Source of the DNA: Firmicutes bacterium UBA1191
GTDB lineage: Bacteria; Bacillota; Clostridia; Peptostreptococcales; Anaerovoracaceae
NCBI GenBank assembly: GCA_002310095.1
Contig: DBYH01000012.1
Span: forward strand, 1 to 30,915
Direction: 5' to 3'
Length of the DNA stretch: 30,915 bases
The translations under genes and the position numbers were made by a program. The stretch's first letter is position 1. Each line of letters opens with the position of its first letter. Positions 30,136 to 30,915 of this stretch are shown in pieces. Below the pieces are notes generated by a model. That model was not told where the DNA came from, made no database searches, and was given only the letters and a program-made list of their open reading frames with translations.

Positions 30136-30885
30136 TTAATCTTCTTCGGCAAAGGACGCCAGGTCGAGAGTGTTGATGTTCAGGACTTCGCAGTTGCCCT
30201 CAAGATCCTCATATACTGTGACTACCTGTATGGATGTTACCGGCTCGGCCGTGACCAGAGAGCTGTGGCAGAGGAAGGCGTAGTTTGTTCCGGCCACCAC
30301 CTGGCTTCCGAGATAGGCCATCGGATGAAGGTCGTTTCCGGTAAGCTCTGCCGTCGCCGCGTCATACGCCTCGAAGGCCTCCTTAGGTATCTCAGCCGTG
30401 GTGTAGTCATCCGCTACCTGCCAGCCGCCGTCCAGAGCTTCGGCTGACACATCGGCGCCGCTGCCGTCAGTGTAGTCGGCGATGTTGAATGTGTTTATTA
30501 TGGCGTCAACAGCTTCATATTTCGGGTTCTTTATCAGGACCAGGGTCTGAAGCTCGTTGTCCGCCTTGCTTTTGCCCAGGATTCCGTAGTTCATGCCTTC
30601 GGTTACCTGATAGCCGTAGTAAGCCATCGGAACGAAATCGTCCCCGTAGTTCTCGGAGAAATTATCAAAAGCAGCCTTCACTTCGTCAGGCAGCTCCGCC
30701 TCCGCTGGGTCGGCCACTACTTCCCATCCACCGGAGACCGGCCCGTCCTCGGCCGTCGCTTCTTCCTCGGCCGCAGTCGTTTCCTGATCATCCGCAGGCT
30801 CCGATGAGCTGTCCGATGAACCGCAGGCCGTAAAGCAGAACACCATGGTTACCGCAAAAATTATCGCCAGTATTTTCTTCATCAT
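30136..30885 (-). CDS. Lipoprotein with two tandem cystatin-like units
   Basis: This 249-aa lipoprotein has a signal peptide and lipobox ending in Cys21 (FTAC), followed by an acidic Ser/Glu/Ala linker to about 50. Two similar units follow. Unit 1 (52-138) runs GGWEVVADP, helix LPDEVKAAFDNF, FVPMAYYGYQVTEGMNYGILG. Unit 2 (153-245) runs GGWQVADDY, helix IPKEAFEAYDAATAEL, LHPMAYLGSQVVAGTNYAFLC. The order helix, then strands with Q-x-V-x-G, is that of cystatin; QVVAGTNY is identical to the inhibitory loop of animal stefins. It may inhibit or bind cysteine peptidases at the surface, which is inference. AAGGA lies 6 nt before the ATG. Confidence 0.87.
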   Translation of the reverse strand: MMKKILAIIFAVTMVFCFTACGSSDSSSEPADDQETTAAEEEATAEDGPVSGGWEVVADPAEAELPDEVKAAFDNFSENYGDDFVPMAYYGYQVTEGMNYGILGKSKADNELQTLVLIKNPKYEAVDAIINTFNIADYTDGSGADVSAEALDGGWQVADDYTTAEIPKEAFEAYDAATAELTGNDLHPMAYLGSQVVAGTNYAFLCHSSLVTAEPVTSIQVVTVYEDLEGNCEVLNINTLDLASFAEED

Positions 30886-30915
30886 TTCAATTCCTTGTAT
30901 ATTGAACTCATAGGG

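Overview
The window looks like the chromosome of an anaerobic, Gram-positive-type member of the Bacillota (class Clostridia). The family is uncertain; something near the Eubacteriales/Anaerovoracaceae is my guess. The basis is AGGAGG-type ribosome binding sites, a Bce-type peptide-antibiotic module, lipobox lipoproteins, a surface protein with an InlB-type repeat and a lysine-rich tail, a split coaB/coaC pair, and tRNA genes that encode CCA. Base composition is moderate to GC-rich in the core genes and clearly AT-richer in the three toxin-antitoxin pairs.

Layout. (1) 5-3408: tRNA-Ser(GGA), then a leftward operon coaB-coaC-thrC-lipoprotein reading from a good promoter at 3379-3408. (2) 3406-3954: a YjbQ-family gene flanked by two copies of a TGTGTCAAA-type palindromic repeat. 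(3) 4032-11389: tRNA-Glu(CTC) followed by four further copies of its last 19 nt including CCA (ends at 4305, 9732, 10505 and 11389). The last three copies close near-identical 131-132-nt units whose final 56 nt are invariant. Each unit is followed by a stem-loop. The segments between them carry a BrnT/BrnA pair plus a complete bceRSAB locus, a RelB/RelE pair, and a Phd/Doc pair. This reads as a tandem array of tRNA-anchored cassettes, each holding a different toxin-antitoxin module, with no recombinase in the window. It is the most unusual structure here.

(4) 11568-16086: an S58/P1-type peptidase, a MATE transporter fused to a C-terminal ATPase-like domain, and a secreted, membrane-anchored C69 dipeptidase. 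The dipeptidase lies 15 nt after (5) a large beta-helix surface protein (16102-18477). (6) 18627-21440: a two-gene membrane module, a coiled-coil/TM-hairpin protein abutting an Hsp70-like ATPase with its own TM hairpin. (7) 21563-22576: an XRE regulator with a multi-TM domain and a duplicated operator-like motif upstream. (8) 22973-29088: a leftward oligopeptide ABC transporter operon oppBCDFA, with an enlarged OppC and a strong UUCG-loop terminator. (9) 29264-30885: a glyoxalase I-like protein, a DUF1810 protein, and a lipoprotein with two tandem cystatin-like units carrying QVTEG and QVVAG.

Functionally, the window combines housekeeping genes (CoA and threonine synthesis, peptide uptake), peptide handling (Opp, C69, S58), cell-surface functions and an accessory island at tRNA-Glu. 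Functions rest on motif recognition by eye; no database search was possible.
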